Positions 16,215 through 25,387 of a stretch of 64,000 nt of DNA are shown here, one piece after another. The position numbers and the translations under genes were made by a program. Under the pieces are notes generated by a model, which was not told the DNA's origin, made no database searches, and saw nothing but the letters and a program-made list of their open reading frames with translations. Each line of letters begins with the position of its first letter. Position 1 is the first letter of the stretch. The stretch covers positions 62,001-126,000 of the forward strand of contig NZ_LBDA02000012.1 of assembly GCF_000980885.2 (NCBI RefSeq), read 5' to 3'. The DNA comes from Streptomyces malaysiense (lineage in GTDB: Bacteria; Actinomycetota; Actinomycetes; Streptomycetales; Streptomycetaceae).

Positions 16215-16673
16215 CGTGCCGATCGACTCCACCACCGCGCTCGCGGGCCCGTCCGGGGTGTCGTACCGCACGCTGTCCCCGGCCCGGCACCCGAGCAGGG
16301 CCCGGCCGAGCGGGCTGTCCTCGGTGACCAGGTTCTGGTCCAGCGCCTCGGCCTCCTCGCCGATGGAGAGCGTCTCCACGGAGCCGTCCGCGAACCGCAC
16401 GGTCACCGTGCTGCCCACCCCGACCACGTCGGTGCGCGCGGGCCCGGCCTGGTCCGCCTCGCGCAGCCGCTCGTCGATGTCCGCGATCCGCCGCTCCAGC
16501 CGGTCGAGCTGGTCCACCCGCTGCAACTCGTCCGCCTGGTCCGCCTGGTCGCCCACGTCGGGATTGCCCTTCAGCGTCCCGGCGACCATCCGCCGTTCCG
16601 CCCGTAGATCCGCCAACTCCCGCTCCAGTGCACGCCGCGCATCGGGACTGATCGGTTCGGGGCCATCGGTCAT
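16203..16673 (-). CDS. GreA/GreB-family elongation-factor-like protein
   Basis: 156 residues, the usual Gre length. An N-terminal coiled coil (about residues 8-75, with ERELADLRAERR and LDRLERRIADIDERL) is followed by the FKBP-like C-terminal domain (VGVGSTVTVRFADGSVE, then DSPLGRALLGCRAGDSVRYD). GreA enters the RNA polymerase secondary channel and triggers cleavage of back-tracked RNA. The tip of the coiled coil reads GNPDVGDQADQAD, keeping acidic residues. Streptomyces usually has a separate housekeeping greA, so this may be a paralogue with a modified role. Confidence 0.8.
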   Translation of the reverse strand: MTDGPEPISPDARRALERELADLRAERRMVAGTLKGNPDVGDQADQADELQRVDQLDRLERRIADIDERLREADQAGPARTDVVGVGSTVTVRFADGSVETLSIGEEAEALDQNLVTEDSPLGRALLGCRAGDSVRYDTPDGPASAVVESIGTAAP

Positions 16674-17109
16674 CGCTGCTCCAGACGACAGGGATCGGGA
16701 CGGTGCTCGAGCTGACGGATCAGGGGGAGTCGAAACAGGGCGAAAGGGGCTCGCTTCCGCATCGTAAGCGGTTCACCGGCGGGGGACCGCGACCCGGCTC
16801 GCCAGGGACGGAGCTTTTTCCGGTCGGGCACGGCGGTCGTCCGCGTCGGCCCGCTCCACCTCGCGCGGCCCGCCGGGCCGCGTCCGGACCTCCTCGACGA
16901 GCCGCGTGCCTCGTCCCGGTCGATCCGGGACCGTCCGCCGGCGGATCGCCGCGGGGCGGAGCGCCGGAGCCGGTGCCGTTCGCCCGGCTCCCGCTTCCGG
17001 CCGTCGTCCCGGCCGAAGCGGAGCGCCGGTGGCGCGGACGAGCCGCGGACGCGGCTCTCGTGAGGTCCCCCCGCCGGCCCGGGGCCGGTCGATGGGGCGG
17101 GGACCGGTG
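16674..17109. other. 436-bp intergenic stretch
   Basis: Upstream of the GreA-like gene and downstream of the esterase-like gene. GC-rich with no convincing frame, hairpin or operator. It presumably contains the gre-like promoter, but I could not identify boxes. Confidence 0.4.
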
Positions 17110-18081
17110 TCAGTCCGCGTGCAGCGCCCGGTGCAGCGTGCGGGTCGCCAGGTCGATCGCGGTCCGGGCCGCGTGGGTGTCCCGCAGGGCGTCGAGCATG
17201 ACGAAGTCGTGGATGATGCCCTGGAACCGCACGGCGGTCACCGGAACCCCGGCCGCGCGCAGTTTGGTCGCGTACGCCTCGCCCTCGTCGCGCAGCACGT
17301 CCGCCTCGCCGGTGACGACCAGGGCGGGCGGCAGACCGCTGAGCTGCTCGGTGGTGGCGCGCAGCGGGGAGGCGGTGATCCGGGCCCGGTCGGTCGCGTC
17401 GGTCGTGTACTGGTCCCAGAACCACTGCATCCCGTCGCGGCGCAGGAAGTAGCCGGTGGCGAACTGGTGGTACGACGGCGTGTCGAAGTTCGCGTCGGTG
17501 ACCGGGTAGAACAGCACCTGCTGGACCAGCGTGGGACCGCCGCGCTCCTTGGCCATCAGGGTGAGGGCCGCGCTCATGTTGCCGCCGACCGAGTCACCGG
17601 CCACCGCCATCCGCGAGCCGTCCAGGTCCTTGGTCGCCCCCTGCTCCGCGACCCACCGGGCGACCGCGTAGTTCTGCTCGATGGCCACGGGGTAGCGGGC
17701 CTCGGGGGAGAGGTCGTACTCGGGGAAGACCACCGCGGCCCGCGCGCCCACGGCGAGTTCGCGCACCAGGCGGTCGTGGGTGTGGGCATTGCCGAACACC
17801 CAGCCGGCGCCGTGCACGTAGAGGATGACCGGGAGGCTGCCCGAGGAGCCGGCGGGCCGCACGATCCGCGCCCGGACGCTGCCCGTGGGCCCGCCCGAGA
17901 CGGTGATCCACTCCTCGTCGACCGCCGGTTTCCCGACGTCCCCCGACTGCACCTCGTCGACCGCCTTGCGGCCCTCCGCGGGCGGCAGGTCGAACAGGAA
18001 CGGCGGCTTCGCGGTCGCCGCCGCGAACTCGGCCGCCGCGGGCTCCAGTACCGGCTGCGGGGGCGCTACGGCATCGGACAT
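17110..18081 (-). CDS. Alpha/beta hydrolase, HSL-type esterase
   Basis: 323 residues from ATG 18081, preceded by GAGGAG. The oxyanion motif is HGAGW (within LYVHGAGWVFGNAHTH, near residue 90), the nucleophile elbow is GDSVGGN near residue 167, and the acid and histidine are in TGEADVLRDE and IIHDFVML. These are the features of hormone-sensitive-lipase-type bacterial esterases acting on short acyl esters. There is no signal peptide, so it is cytoplasmic. It is transcribed alone. Confidence 0.88.
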   Translation of the reverse strand: MSDAVAPPQPVLEPAAAEFAAATAKPPFLFDLPPAEGRKAVDEVQSGDVGKPAVDEEWITVSGGPTGSVRARIVRPAGSSGSLPVILYVHGAGWVFGNAHTHDRLVRELAVGARAAVVFPEYDLSPEARYPVAIEQNYAVARWVAEQGATKDLDGSRMAVAGDSVGGNMSAALTLMAKERGGPTLVQQVLFYPVTDANFDTPSYHQFATGYFLRRDGMQWFWDQYTTDATDRARITASPLRATTEQLSGLPPALVVTGEADVLRDEGEAYATKLRAAGVPVTAVRFQGIIHDFVMLDALRDTHAARTAIDLATRTLHRALHAD

Positions 18082-18271
18082 CGATTCTCCTCGCACATCT
18101 TTGGACCGCCGGACCGGTGGGCGGACGGCCGACGTTCCCACCCTGCACGGTTTTCGAGGGTGCCGCACGCGGAGCGCCCGCCGGGGAATCCCGCCCCGCC
18201 CGGAGGCGGGACGGGATTCGGCGCCGGGAAAAGGGCGTGATCCGGTGGCACGGGGGCGGCAGAGTGTGCGC

Positions 18272-18826
18272 ATGGAATTCCTCTGCCACCACCGCGACCG
18301 GTCCGGCTCCCTGGCGCTGCGCATGGCGTTGCTCGAAGAACACTGGTCCTACATGGACCGGTTCGACAAGGAGATGATCGCCCGTGGCCCGACGCTCGCC
18401 GGGGACGGCGCGACGCCCACCGGCAGCGTGCACATCCTGGACCTGCCGGACGCGGCGACGGCCCGCGCGTTCGCGTTCGACGAGCCCGGCTACCAGGCGG
18501 GCGTGTACCGGGACGTGCTGCTGCGGCGCTGGCGCAATCTGCTCGGACGTACCATGTGGGACTTCCCCGGCGGCCCCACCGACGGCGACGGCTACCTGGT
18601 GCTGGGCCTCGGCGGGGGCGAGGCCGCCGACCTCACGGTCCCGGACGGGCGCGGCGACGGCCTGATCGCCTACGGCCCCCTGCTCTCCGACGACGCCTCC
18701 GCCTGGCTGGGCACGGCGGCCCTGCTCCGGGCCCCCGGTCCGGCCGCCGCCCGCGCCCTGCTGACCGAGGAGAATTACGCCGGGATCGAGGTCCACGCCT
18801 GGCGGTTCGGCGGCCGTCCGGAGTGA
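18272..18826 (+). CDS. Tandem YCII-like domain protein
   Basis: 184 residues. The first half (MEFLCHHRDRSGSLALR to about residue 95) is a YCII-related ferredoxin-like fold, with HWSYMDRF and the family phrase GSVHILDLPDAATARAFA. A second, weaker copy spans about residues 105-180 (DGLIAYGPLLSDDAS, PGPAAARALLTEENYAGIEV). YCII domains are small dimeric enzymes or binding modules acting on chlorinated or other cyclic acids. Here one chain would supply both halves of the dimer. The gene stands alone. Function unknown. Confidence 0.7.
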   Translation: MEFLCHHRDRSGSLALRMALLEEHWSYMDRFDKEMIARGPTLAGDGATPTGSVHILDLPDAATARAFAFDEPGYQAGVYRDVLLRRWRNLLGRTMWDFPGGPTDGDGYLVLGLGGGEAADLTVPDGRGDGLIAYGPLLSDDASAWLGTAALLRAPGPAAARALLTEENYAGIEVHAWRFGGRPE

Positions 18827-18832
18827 CGCCCC

Positions 18833-20203
18833 CTACGCGTCGGCCGGTGCGGCCGGGGCGGCCGGCGTGGCCGGCCGGCGGCGTGTCCGCAGCCGGCCGA
18901 CGAGGAGGGCGGTCACCGCCGCGAGGACGATCAGCGGCATCTGGTTGTACGCGTCGCGGCCCAGCAGCAGCACGGCCAGGACGCAGCTGGTGAGGGGCAG
19001 CCTGGTGATGACGGTCGTCGACGCGGAGACGCCCAGCGCGAACGCGGGGGCGGTCCCGAGCCCCGGCAGCCCCGCGCAGGCCAGCCCGGTCGCCACCCCG
19101 ATCAGCACGGCCGGGAAGATCGGGCCGCCGCGCAGGCTCCCCAGGCTGATGCCCCAGGCCAGCGCCTTGCACAGGATCAGCGCCACCAGTGTGAGCACCG
19201 GCCACCCGTGCGGGTTCTCGGCCAGCTCCCCGAGCATCATCTGCCCGGACAGCGCCGCCTCCTCCGGGGAGCGGCCGGTCAGCAGGGCGTACGCCGTCAG
19301 GCACACCCCGACGGCGACGGCGCACACCACGGTGCGCACCGCCGTGCCGCGCGCGGAGGTCCAGCGGAGGGTGCGCTCGCCGACTCCGTGGGCCACCGAG
19401 ACGACGACGGCGACCAGCGCGGCCGCGGGCAGCCCCCACAGGAAGTCGCCCGCGTCCGGGATGGTGTCCGGCGGCACCCTCGGCAGCCCGAGGGCGCCGA
19501 TCGACAGCCCGGTCCACTGGCCGAACCCGGTGAACACGAGCGCGCCGGCCCCGCTCGCGGCGAGGCAGGGCAGCAGCAGTACGACGAGGCGGGGCCCGGC
19601 GAGCCCGGCGGCCTCCATGACCATGACGGCGGCCACCACCGGGCCGCCCAGGATGGTGGAGATGGCCGCCGTGGAACCCGCGGTGGCCACGACCGACGCC
19701 GAGGCGGCGTCCGCCGGGTGCCGCCGCAGCGTCCGCACCCCGAGCAGGGCGAGCCCGGACCCGACCGCCATCAGCGGCGCCTCGGGGCCGAGGGCCACAC
19801 CCAGCGGAAGCGTGAGGACCGCGGCCAGCACCACGCCCGGCAGGGCGCGGGGGCCGATGGGGTCCCCGCCCAGGCCGTGCACCGGGATGTGCCCGCCGGC
19901 GCCGGGCAGCCGGGTGACGATCGGAGCGAGGATCAGTCCGGCCAGCGCCAGCGAGGGCAGCGCCCACCACCAGGGGGCCCGCCCCAGCCCGAGCGCGTGC
20001 GGCAGCTCCTGCCACACCTGGTGCTCGAGCCAGTGCTGGATGCTGACGAAGAAGAAGCTGGCGAGCGCGATGGGCACACCGAGGCACAGCGAGAGCGCCA
20101 GCAGCCGGAGATAGCCGCGGCTCAGCAGCGTCCGCGCCGGGTCGTCGGCCGCGGGGGACTGCCCGACCGTGCCGCTCACGCCCGTTCCACCTCCACCGCC
20201 CAT
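18833..20203 (-). CDS. CLC-family chloride channel/transporter
   Basis: 456 residues from ATG 20203, where CGAGGG acts as ribosome site; a GTG at 20233 is an alternative. About ten hydrophobic segments are visible. CLC selectivity motifs appear as GVALGPEAPLMAVG (GxxGPE, near residue 130), GSTAAISTILGGPV and GISLGSLRGGPIFPAV. The motif positions suggest an H+/Cl- antiporter or fluoride-type relative, although the first serine-glycine motif is not canonical. No CBS domains follow. It probably supports acid tolerance or charge balance at the membrane. Confidence 0.85.
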   Translation of the reverse strand: MGGGGGTGVSGTVGQSPAADDPARTLLSRGYLRLLALSLCLGVPIALASFFFVSIQHWLEHQVWQELPHALGLGRAPWWWALPSLALAGLILAPIVTRLPGAGGHIPVHGLGGDPIGPRALPGVVLAAVLTLPLGVALGPEAPLMAVGSGLALLGVRTLRRHPADAASASVVATAGSTAAISTILGGPVVAAVMVMEAAGLAGPRLVVLLLPCLAASGAGALVFTGFGQWTGLSIGALGLPRVPPDTIPDAGDFLWGLPAAALVAVVVSVAHGVGERTLRWTSARGTAVRTVVCAVAVGVCLTAYALLTGRSPEEAALSGQMMLGELAENPHGWPVLTLVALILCKALAWGISLGSLRGGPIFPAVLIGVATGLACAGLPGLGTAPAFALGVSASTTVITRLPLTSCVLAVLLLGRDAYNQMPLIVLAAVTALLVGRLRTRRRPATPAAPAAPADA

Positions 20204-20290
20204 GGCGCCCTCGGACGGCGTTCGGCAACGCACCGGGCGGGCTTCAGTAAACGACCGCCGCCCCCGCCCCGCATCTCGGCGGGCGTCTGA

Positions 20291-20836
20291 TCAGCCCAAG
20301 GACCCGGGCGCGACGGCTTCCTCCAGCGCCAGCCGCATGAGGGTCAGGTCGAGCCGGCGACCGAACTTGATCCCGGCCTCCCGGACCGTACCGGCGTGCT
20401 CGAACCCGAAGCGCTCGTGGAGCCGTACCGAGGCGGCGTTGCCCGACTCGATACCGGCGATCACGAGGTGGTGACCCGCCGCGCGTGCCGCCGTGACGAG
20501 AGTGGCCAGCAGTGAGGAGCCGATGCCGAGCCCGTGCCGGCCCTCGCGGACGTAGACCGAGTCCTCCACCGTGTGCCGGTAGCCCTCCAGGTCCCGCCAG
20601 GGCGCGAACACCGCGAACCCCACCACCTCGCCGGCCGCCTCGGCCACGAACGCCGAACCGCGTTCCAGATGCCGCGCCAGCCAGGCCGCGCCCTCGGCGG
20701 CCGACTGCGGGATCTCCGTCCACAGGGCCGTCGAGTGCTCGATCGCGTGGTTGCGGATCGCGCGTACCGCCTCCGCATCACCGGCGCATGCCGGGCGCAC
20801 GGTCACCGCACGATCTCTCTCATATATTGGAAGCAT
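20291..20836 (-). CDS. GNAT-family N-acetyltransferase (phosphinothricin-type)
   Basis: 181 residues if it starts at ATG 20836, or 171 from GTG 20806. The GNAT fold is clear: VRPACAGDAEAVRAIRNHAI at the start, the acetyl-CoA loop YVREGRHGLGIGSSLL near residue 105, and SVRLHERFGFEHAGTVRE near the end. The order resembles phosphinothricin/methionine-sulfoximine acetyltransferases, which acetylate small amines. Its start codon overlaps that of the divergent XRE-cupin regulator by 2 bp, and a TACTAT box lies 7 nt upstream, which would give a leaderless mRNA from ATG 20836. Confidence 0.85.
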   Translation of the reverse strand: MLPIYERDRAVTVRPACAGDAEAVRAIRNHAIEHSTALWTEIPQSAAEGAAWLARHLERGSAFVAEAAGEVVGFAVFAPWRDLEGYRHTVEDSVYVREGRHGLGIGSSLLATLVTAARAAGHHLVIAGIESGNAASVRLHERFGFEHAGTVREAGIKFGRRLDLTLMRLALEEAVAPGSLG

Positions 20837-20849
20837 GTCCAACATAGTA
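20823..20849. promoter_or_regulatory. Overlapping divergent leaderless promoters with a central palindrome
   Basis: On the plus strand TATATT (20823-20828) lies 6 nt before ATG 20835. On the minus strand TACTAT (20849 to 20844) lies 7 nt before ATG 20836. Each -10 falls inside the first codons of the opposite gene. The sequence between them is a near-palindrome, TATATTGGA / TCCAACATA with a 6-bp spacer (8 of 9 positions paired), suited to binding by the XRE regulator. Confidence 0.6.
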
Positions 20850-21425
20850 GATCCCCTGGTCGGGAGGATCGCGGCCCGGATCCGCGCCGAGCGGGAACGG
20901 CGCGGCTGGACCCTGGCCCAACTGGCGGAGGCGTCCGGGGTCTCCCGCGCCATGATCAACCGGATCGAGCGCGGTGAGAGCAGCCCCACGGCCGTCGTGC
21001 TCGGCAAGCTCTCCGCCGCCTTCGAGCTGAGCGTCGCCTCGCTGCTCGCCCTCGCGGAGGGCGCACCGCCGCGGACCGCGGAGGAAGCCGGCGTGCGCCG
21101 GCGGACCGAGGCGCCCGAATGGCAGGACCCCGCCACCGGCTACCGGCGGCGCCAGATCACCGGAGCGCGCTTCCCCGCGGAGGTCGCCGAGGTCCGGCTG
21201 CCCGCCGGGGCGCGGGTGCCCTACCCGGCCGCGGCCTTCGCCTTCGTACGCCAGGTCGTCTGGGTCCTCGACGGCCGCCTGACCTTCCACGACGGAGCGG
21301 AGGTCCACGAACTCGGCCCGGGGGACACCCTCGAACTCGGCGATCCCGCCCCGCGCGTCTTCGCCAACACCACCGGCGCCGAGTGCCGCTACGCCGTCAT
21401 CCTGGCCCGCGGCTCCCGGCCCTGA
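20835..21425 (+). CDS. XRE-family HTH regulator with C-terminal cupin
   Basis: 196 residues. An N-terminal HTH-3 domain (LAQLAEASGVSRAMINRIE, about residues 25-43) is followed by SPTAVVLGKLSAAF. The C-terminal half is a small cupin (VVWVLDGRLTFHDGAEVHEL, then PGDTLELGD). This architecture senses a small ligand in the cupin and controls an adjacent gene. The divergent GNAT gene shares the same 30-bp control region, so the two are almost certainly a regulator-enzyme pair for modification of one compound. It converges on the CtaG-like gene with only 10 bp between stops. Confidence 0.85.
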   Translation: MSNIVDPLVGRIAARIRAERERRGWTLAQLAEASGVSRAMINRIERGESSPTAVVLGKLSAAFELSVASLLALAEGAPPRTAEEAGVRRRTEAPEWQDPATGYRRRQITGARFPAEVAEVRLPAGARVPYPAAAFAFVRQVVWVLDGRLTFHDGAEVHELGPGDTLELGDPAPRVFANTTGAECRYAVILARGSRP

Positions 21426-21435
21426 TCCGCGCGGG

Positions 21436-22470
21436 TCAGTCCTCGCCGTGCTGGCGGCGGATCCGGGCGGCCACCTCGTTCTGCTCCGTCTCCCACCAGG
21501 GCCGTACCCGTACGGCCTCGGCCGCCTCGGACGGGGCCGCCGCGCGGCCGGGCGCGGACACGGGGGACACGACGGGCGTGAGGTCCCGGTCCAGCCGCCG
21601 GTCAAGGGCCGCGCTCTGGACGCGCTCGGCACGCGCCCACTGCACCAGGATCGCCAGCAGGAAGGGCAGCGCGACCAGCTCGGCGATGCTCAGCATGGCG
21701 CCGCCGCCGATCTGCTGGTCGTGCCGCACGTCCGGCGACCAGGCGGGGGCGTGGTGCAGGTACCAGGCCCCGGCGATCAGCGTGCCGTGGGTCATCACCA
21801 CCAGACCGGGGACCGCGTCGATGACGCTGTCCAGGAACACCAGCGCCGCGCGCACCGGGTGGCTGCACCACCGGGGCAGCGCCTCCTCCCGGGTGAGGAC
21901 CGGTACGACGAACAGGCAGCCGGTCACCAGCAGGTGCAGGTACAACAGCTCGTGCAACCAGCCGACGCGCAGGGCGGTGGCGAAGTACGGCGTGAAGTAG
22001 ACCGTCAGCTCGGTTCCCAGCACCAGGGCCGTGCTGACCAGCGGGAAGGTGAGCAGTCGCACGACCCGTCCGCTCATCGTCCTGCGCACCCGCCCGGCGC
22101 CCTCGCCGGGCAGCGCCTCGATGGCGAGCCGCAGTGGATCGCCCAGGGCCAGGCCCAGCGGGGTGATGAGGTCCAGCAGCACGTTCTGCACCGCGGCCGG
22201 CCAGAACAGCACATGGTCGTAGACGGCAAGACTCGACATGGTGGCCACCGCGAGCCCGCCGAGCCCCAGCAGGGTGAACGCGAGGGTCCGGCCCGGCGAC
22301 CAGGTCCCGCCCGCCCGGCGCACCCGGAGCACGCCCCAGCCGTACAGGCCGCCCAGGAGCGCGATCAGGATCAGCGCGGGCACGTCGAGCTGCCACGATC
22401 CCACCGCGCGTGCGGGTGTCAGCTCCGGCAGGCTGCCGACCGCCACGGCGGCCGTCGCGTGACCAGACAT
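21436..22470 (-). CDS. CtaG-like cytochrome c oxidase assembly membrane protein
   Basis: 344 residues with about seven membrane segments (for example PALILIALLGGLYGWGVL, VRLLTFPLVSTALVLGTEL). Family-typical polar motifs lie between them: YDHVLFWPAAVQNVLLDL, HELLYLHLLVTGCLF and VVMTHGTLIAGAWYL. It belongs to the caa3-type CtaG (PF09678) group linked to copper delivery for cytochrome oxidase, not the beta-barrel Cox11 type. A GGAGGAAG ribosome site precedes the ATG. No oxidase or copper gene is adjacent here. Confidence 0.85.
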   Translation of the reverse strand: MSGHATAAVAVGSLPELTPARAVGSWQLDVPALILIALLGGLYGWGVLRVRRAGGTWSPGRTLAFTLLGLGGLAVATMSSLAVYDHVLFWPAAVQNVLLDLITPLGLALGDPLRLAIEALPGEGAGRVRRTMSGRVVRLLTFPLVSTALVLGTELTVYFTPYFATALRVGWLHELLYLHLLVTGCLFVVPVLTREEALPRWCSHPVRAALVFLDSVIDAVPGLVVMTHGTLIAGAWYLHHAPAWSPDVRHDQQIGGGAMLSIAELVALPFLLAILVQWARAERVQSAALDRRLDRDLTPVVSPVSAPGRAAAPSEAAEAVRVRPWWETEQNEVAARIRRQHGED

Positions 22471-22562
22471 GGAAAAGCTTCCTCCACCTGCCTATAGGGA
22501 GCACACCGGACGACAGGTGACAGTAGCCGCTGACGGCGGGCGCCCCGTCGGCAGGGTCGGCC

Positions 22563-25196
22563 TCAGCGGGCCAGCCGGCCGGACGTGCTGAAGCGGGCCG
22601 CGCGACGCCGCAGATGGCGGTGACCGGCCTCGGCGCGCGGGCCGACCTCACGGGGCCGGGTCCGGTAGAAGAGGCGCTTGCCCACCTCCACCAGGGCGAG
22701 ATAGCAGAGCACCATCCCGGCCAGCGCGGCGAAGTAGCCGAGGGGGAGCCGCTGGAAACCCAGGGTGGGCGCGAGCGGGGTGACCGGCAGCAGGGCACCC
22801 ACCACGACCACCGACAGCGTGGTCAGCACCAGCGGCAGACTCGCCCGGCTGCGCCAGAACGGGCTGCGCCGGGTCCGGATCGCGAAGATGACCAGCGTCT
22901 GGGTGGCGAGGGACTCCACGAACCAGCCGGTGCGGAACTGCGCGGGCCCGGCGTGGAAGACCCACAGCATCACGCCGAAGGTGGCGAAGTCGAACAGCGA
23001 GCTGATCGGGCCGAAGCACAGCATGAACCGGCGGATGAAGGAGATGTCCCAGTGCGCCGGGCGGCGTACCTGCTCCTCGTCCACCTCGTCGGTGGGAATG
23101 GCCAGCTGGCTGGTGTCGTACAACAGGTTGTTCAGCAGGATCTGCGAGGGCAGCATCGGCAGGAAGCTCAGGAACAGCGAGGCGCCGGCGGCGCTGAACA
23201 TGTTGCCGAAGTTGCTGGACGTCCCCATCAGCACGTACTTGATCGTGTTCGCGAAGATGCGCCGCCCCTCGGCGACCCCGTCCGCGAGCACCCCGAGGCT
23301 CTTCTCCAGCAGGATGATGTCCGCCGCGTCCTTGGCGACATCGGTGGCCGAGTCCACCGAGATGCCCACATCGGCCGCGTGCAGGGCGAGCGCGTCGTTG
23401 ACGCCGTCACCCAGGAAGGCGACATCGCCGCCGGTGCCCCGCTGCAGGCGGACGATCCGCGCCTTCTGCTCGGGACTCACCCGCGCGAACACCGTCGTGC
23501 GCGCGATCGCCGCGGTCAGCCCGACGTCGTCCAGACCGTCCAGCTCCGCTCCGGTGAGGGCCGTGACCTCGCCGAGCCCCAGATCGCGGCACACCTTCAC
23601 CGCCACCGCGGCGTTGTCCCCGGTCACGATCTTCACGTCGATCCCGAGCCCGGCCAGCCGCTCCAGCGCCGCCGCCGCGTCCGGCTTCGGCGGGTCGAGG
23701 AAGACCAGCAGCCCGGCGAGGCACAGCCCCCGTTCGTCGTCGGCGGTGGGCGCCGCGGCGGCCGGCAGCGGGCGGGTGGCGACGGCCACCACCCGGTTGC
23801 CCGCCGCGAACTCCGCGTCGAGCCGCCGCCGCGCCTCCCGCGGAACCCGCGTACAGCGCTCCAGTACGGCCTCCGGGGCGCCTTTCGTCACCAGCAGCGC
23901 GGCGCCCGAGGCGTCGGTGACGGTCACGGAGACCAGCCGCCGCTCGTGGTCGAACGGCAGCAGTCCCGCCTTGGCGCACCCGGCCACGGCGGCGCGCTGG
24001 GCGTCGGCCGCCGGGGAGTTCCACAGCGCGGCGTCCAGGGGGTTGCCGCCCACCGCCCGTCCCTGGTCGAACTCCGTCTCCGTGCACAGCAGTCCCCACC
24101 GCAGCACCTCCTGCGCGCCGGCGTCGCCCAATGGCACCGACCGCATGAACTCGATGCGGCCGAGGGTCAGGGTGCCGGTCTTGTCGGTGAACAGGACGTC
24201 CACGTCCCCGAGATCCTCGATACACACCAGCCGCTTGACCAGCACCTTCAACCGGCTCAGCCGCCGTGAGCCGGCCGCGAGACTGGTGGAGACCACCGCC
24301 GGAAGCAGCTGTGGGGTGATGCCGACCGCGATCGCCAGGGAGAACAGCAGCGCGTCGATGAGCGGCTTGTGCAGCACCACGTTGATCACGAAGATCGTCG
24401 TGGTGAGCACTCCGGCGACGTACACCAGCAGCATGGAGAACCGCCGCAGCCCCACCTGGAACTCGGTCTCCAGCTGGTGCTCCCCTAGCCCGGCCGCGAT
24501 CGCACCGAACTCGGTACGCGGCCCGGTCGCGACCACCACCCCGCGCCCGCTGCCCGCGTGCACCACGCTGCCCATCAGCGCGCACCCGGTCAGCTCCGCC
24601 AGCGCGGCCCCGGCGGGCACGGTCGCCGTGTCCTTGGCGACCGGCAGGGACTCACCGGTCAGCGCCGACTCGTCGCAGCTCAGCTCGGTCACCGACAGCA
24701 GCCGCAGATCCGCGGGCACCACATCGCCGAGCCGCAGGTCCACCACGTCCCCCGGGACCAGCCGGGTGACGTCGACCTCCAGAGGCCGGCCGTCGCGCAG
24801 CACCAGCACCTGGTGCCGGATGCGGGCGTGCAGCGACTCGGCGGTCCGCTCCGCCCGGTACTCGTTGGCGAAACCGAGGCCGACCGAGAGCGCCACGATC
24901 ACCGCGATGATCACGGCGTCGCTGCGTTCGCCCACGAAGTACGACACGACGGCGGCGGCCAGCAGCAGACCGAGCAGCGGGGAGCGCACCTGGTGCCAGA
25001 GGACCAGCGGACCACGTGCCCGGTGCGAGCGGACCGCGTTCGGCCCCCAGCGCTCCAGCCGCCGGGCCGCCTCCTGCTCGGCCAGCCCGGTCGGTGCCAC
25101 CTCCAGCTCGCGCAGCACGTCCTCACGGGGCCGTGCGGCGGCCGCGCCGATCCCGCTCGCGGCACCGGGCCCGGCCCCCACGGCCGTGGTCACCAT
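22563..25196 (-). CDS. mgtA: Magnesium-translocating P-type ATPase
   Basis: 877 residues, matching MgtA/MgtB (about 900). The actuator motif is LTGES, the phosphorylated aspartate is about D337 in DKTGTLTLG, and the hinge motif GDGVNDALAL lies near residue 595. The M5-M6 region reads KYVLMGTSSNFGNMFSAA, diagnostic of MgtA-type Mg2+ importers. It imports Mg2+ across the cytoplasmic membrane at the cost of ATP. No leader peptide or riboswitch could be recognised in the 190-bp spacer upstream. It is divergent from the immunity-like gene. Confidence 0.88.
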   Translation of the reverse strand: MVTTAVGAGPGAASGIGAAAARPREDVLRELEVAPTGLAEQEAARRLERWGPNAVRSHRARGPLVLWHQVRSPLLGLLLAAAVVSYFVGERSDAVIIAVIVALSVGLGFANEYRAERTAESLHARIRHQVLVLRDGRPLEVDVTRLVPGDVVDLRLGDVVPADLRLLSVTELSCDESALTGESLPVAKDTATVPAGAALAELTGCALMGSVVHAGSGRGVVVATGPRTEFGAIAAGLGEHQLETEFQVGLRRFSMLLVYVAGVLTTTIFVINVVLHKPLIDALLFSLAIAVGITPQLLPAVVSTSLAAGSRRLSRLKVLVKRLVCIEDLGDVDVLFTDKTGTLTLGRIEFMRSVPLGDAGAQEVLRWGLLCTETEFDQGRAVGGNPLDAALWNSPAADAQRAAVAGCAKAGLLPFDHERRLVSVTVTDASGAALLVTKGAPEAVLERCTRVPREARRRLDAEFAAGNRVVAVATRPLPAAAAPTADDERGLCLAGLLVFLDPPKPDAAAALERLAGLGIDVKIVTGDNAAVAVKVCRDLGLGEVTALTGAELDGLDDVGLTAAIARTTVFARVSPEQKARIVRLQRGTGGDVAFLGDGVNDALALHAADVGISVDSATDVAKDAADIILLEKSLGVLADGVAEGRRIFANTIKYVLMGTSSNFGNMFSAAGASLFLSFLPMLPSQILLNNLLYDTSQLAIPTDEVDEEQVRRPAHWDISFIRRFMLCFGPISSLFDFATFGVMLWVFHAGPAQFRTGWFVESLATQTLVIFAIRTRRSPFWRSRASLPLVLTTLSVVVVGALLPVTPLAPTLGFQRLPLGYFAALAGMVLCYLALVEVGKRLFYRTRPREVGPRAEAGHRHLRRRAARFSTSGRLAR

Positions 25197-25387
25197 GACC
25201 GGCCGCCGAAGCCGGCGCTGCTGGGGTGATGCATGGCGAGAACGCTCCTGCCCGACCGGACGCCCGGCCTTCCGGCCGCTCGGTCACCAGTCTCCGCGTC
25301 CGCCCCGCGGTCGCCACGGGGCCGTTCGGTCCAACTCCGGGCGACTCGACGCCCCGCCGCCGGGCCGGGCTGCGGCAGGATGGGGCG

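Noticed and set aside
25197..25387. A magnesium riboswitch or leader peptide before the Mg2+ ATPase
   Set aside because: The spacer is short and GC-rich with no recognisable element; not enough evidence.
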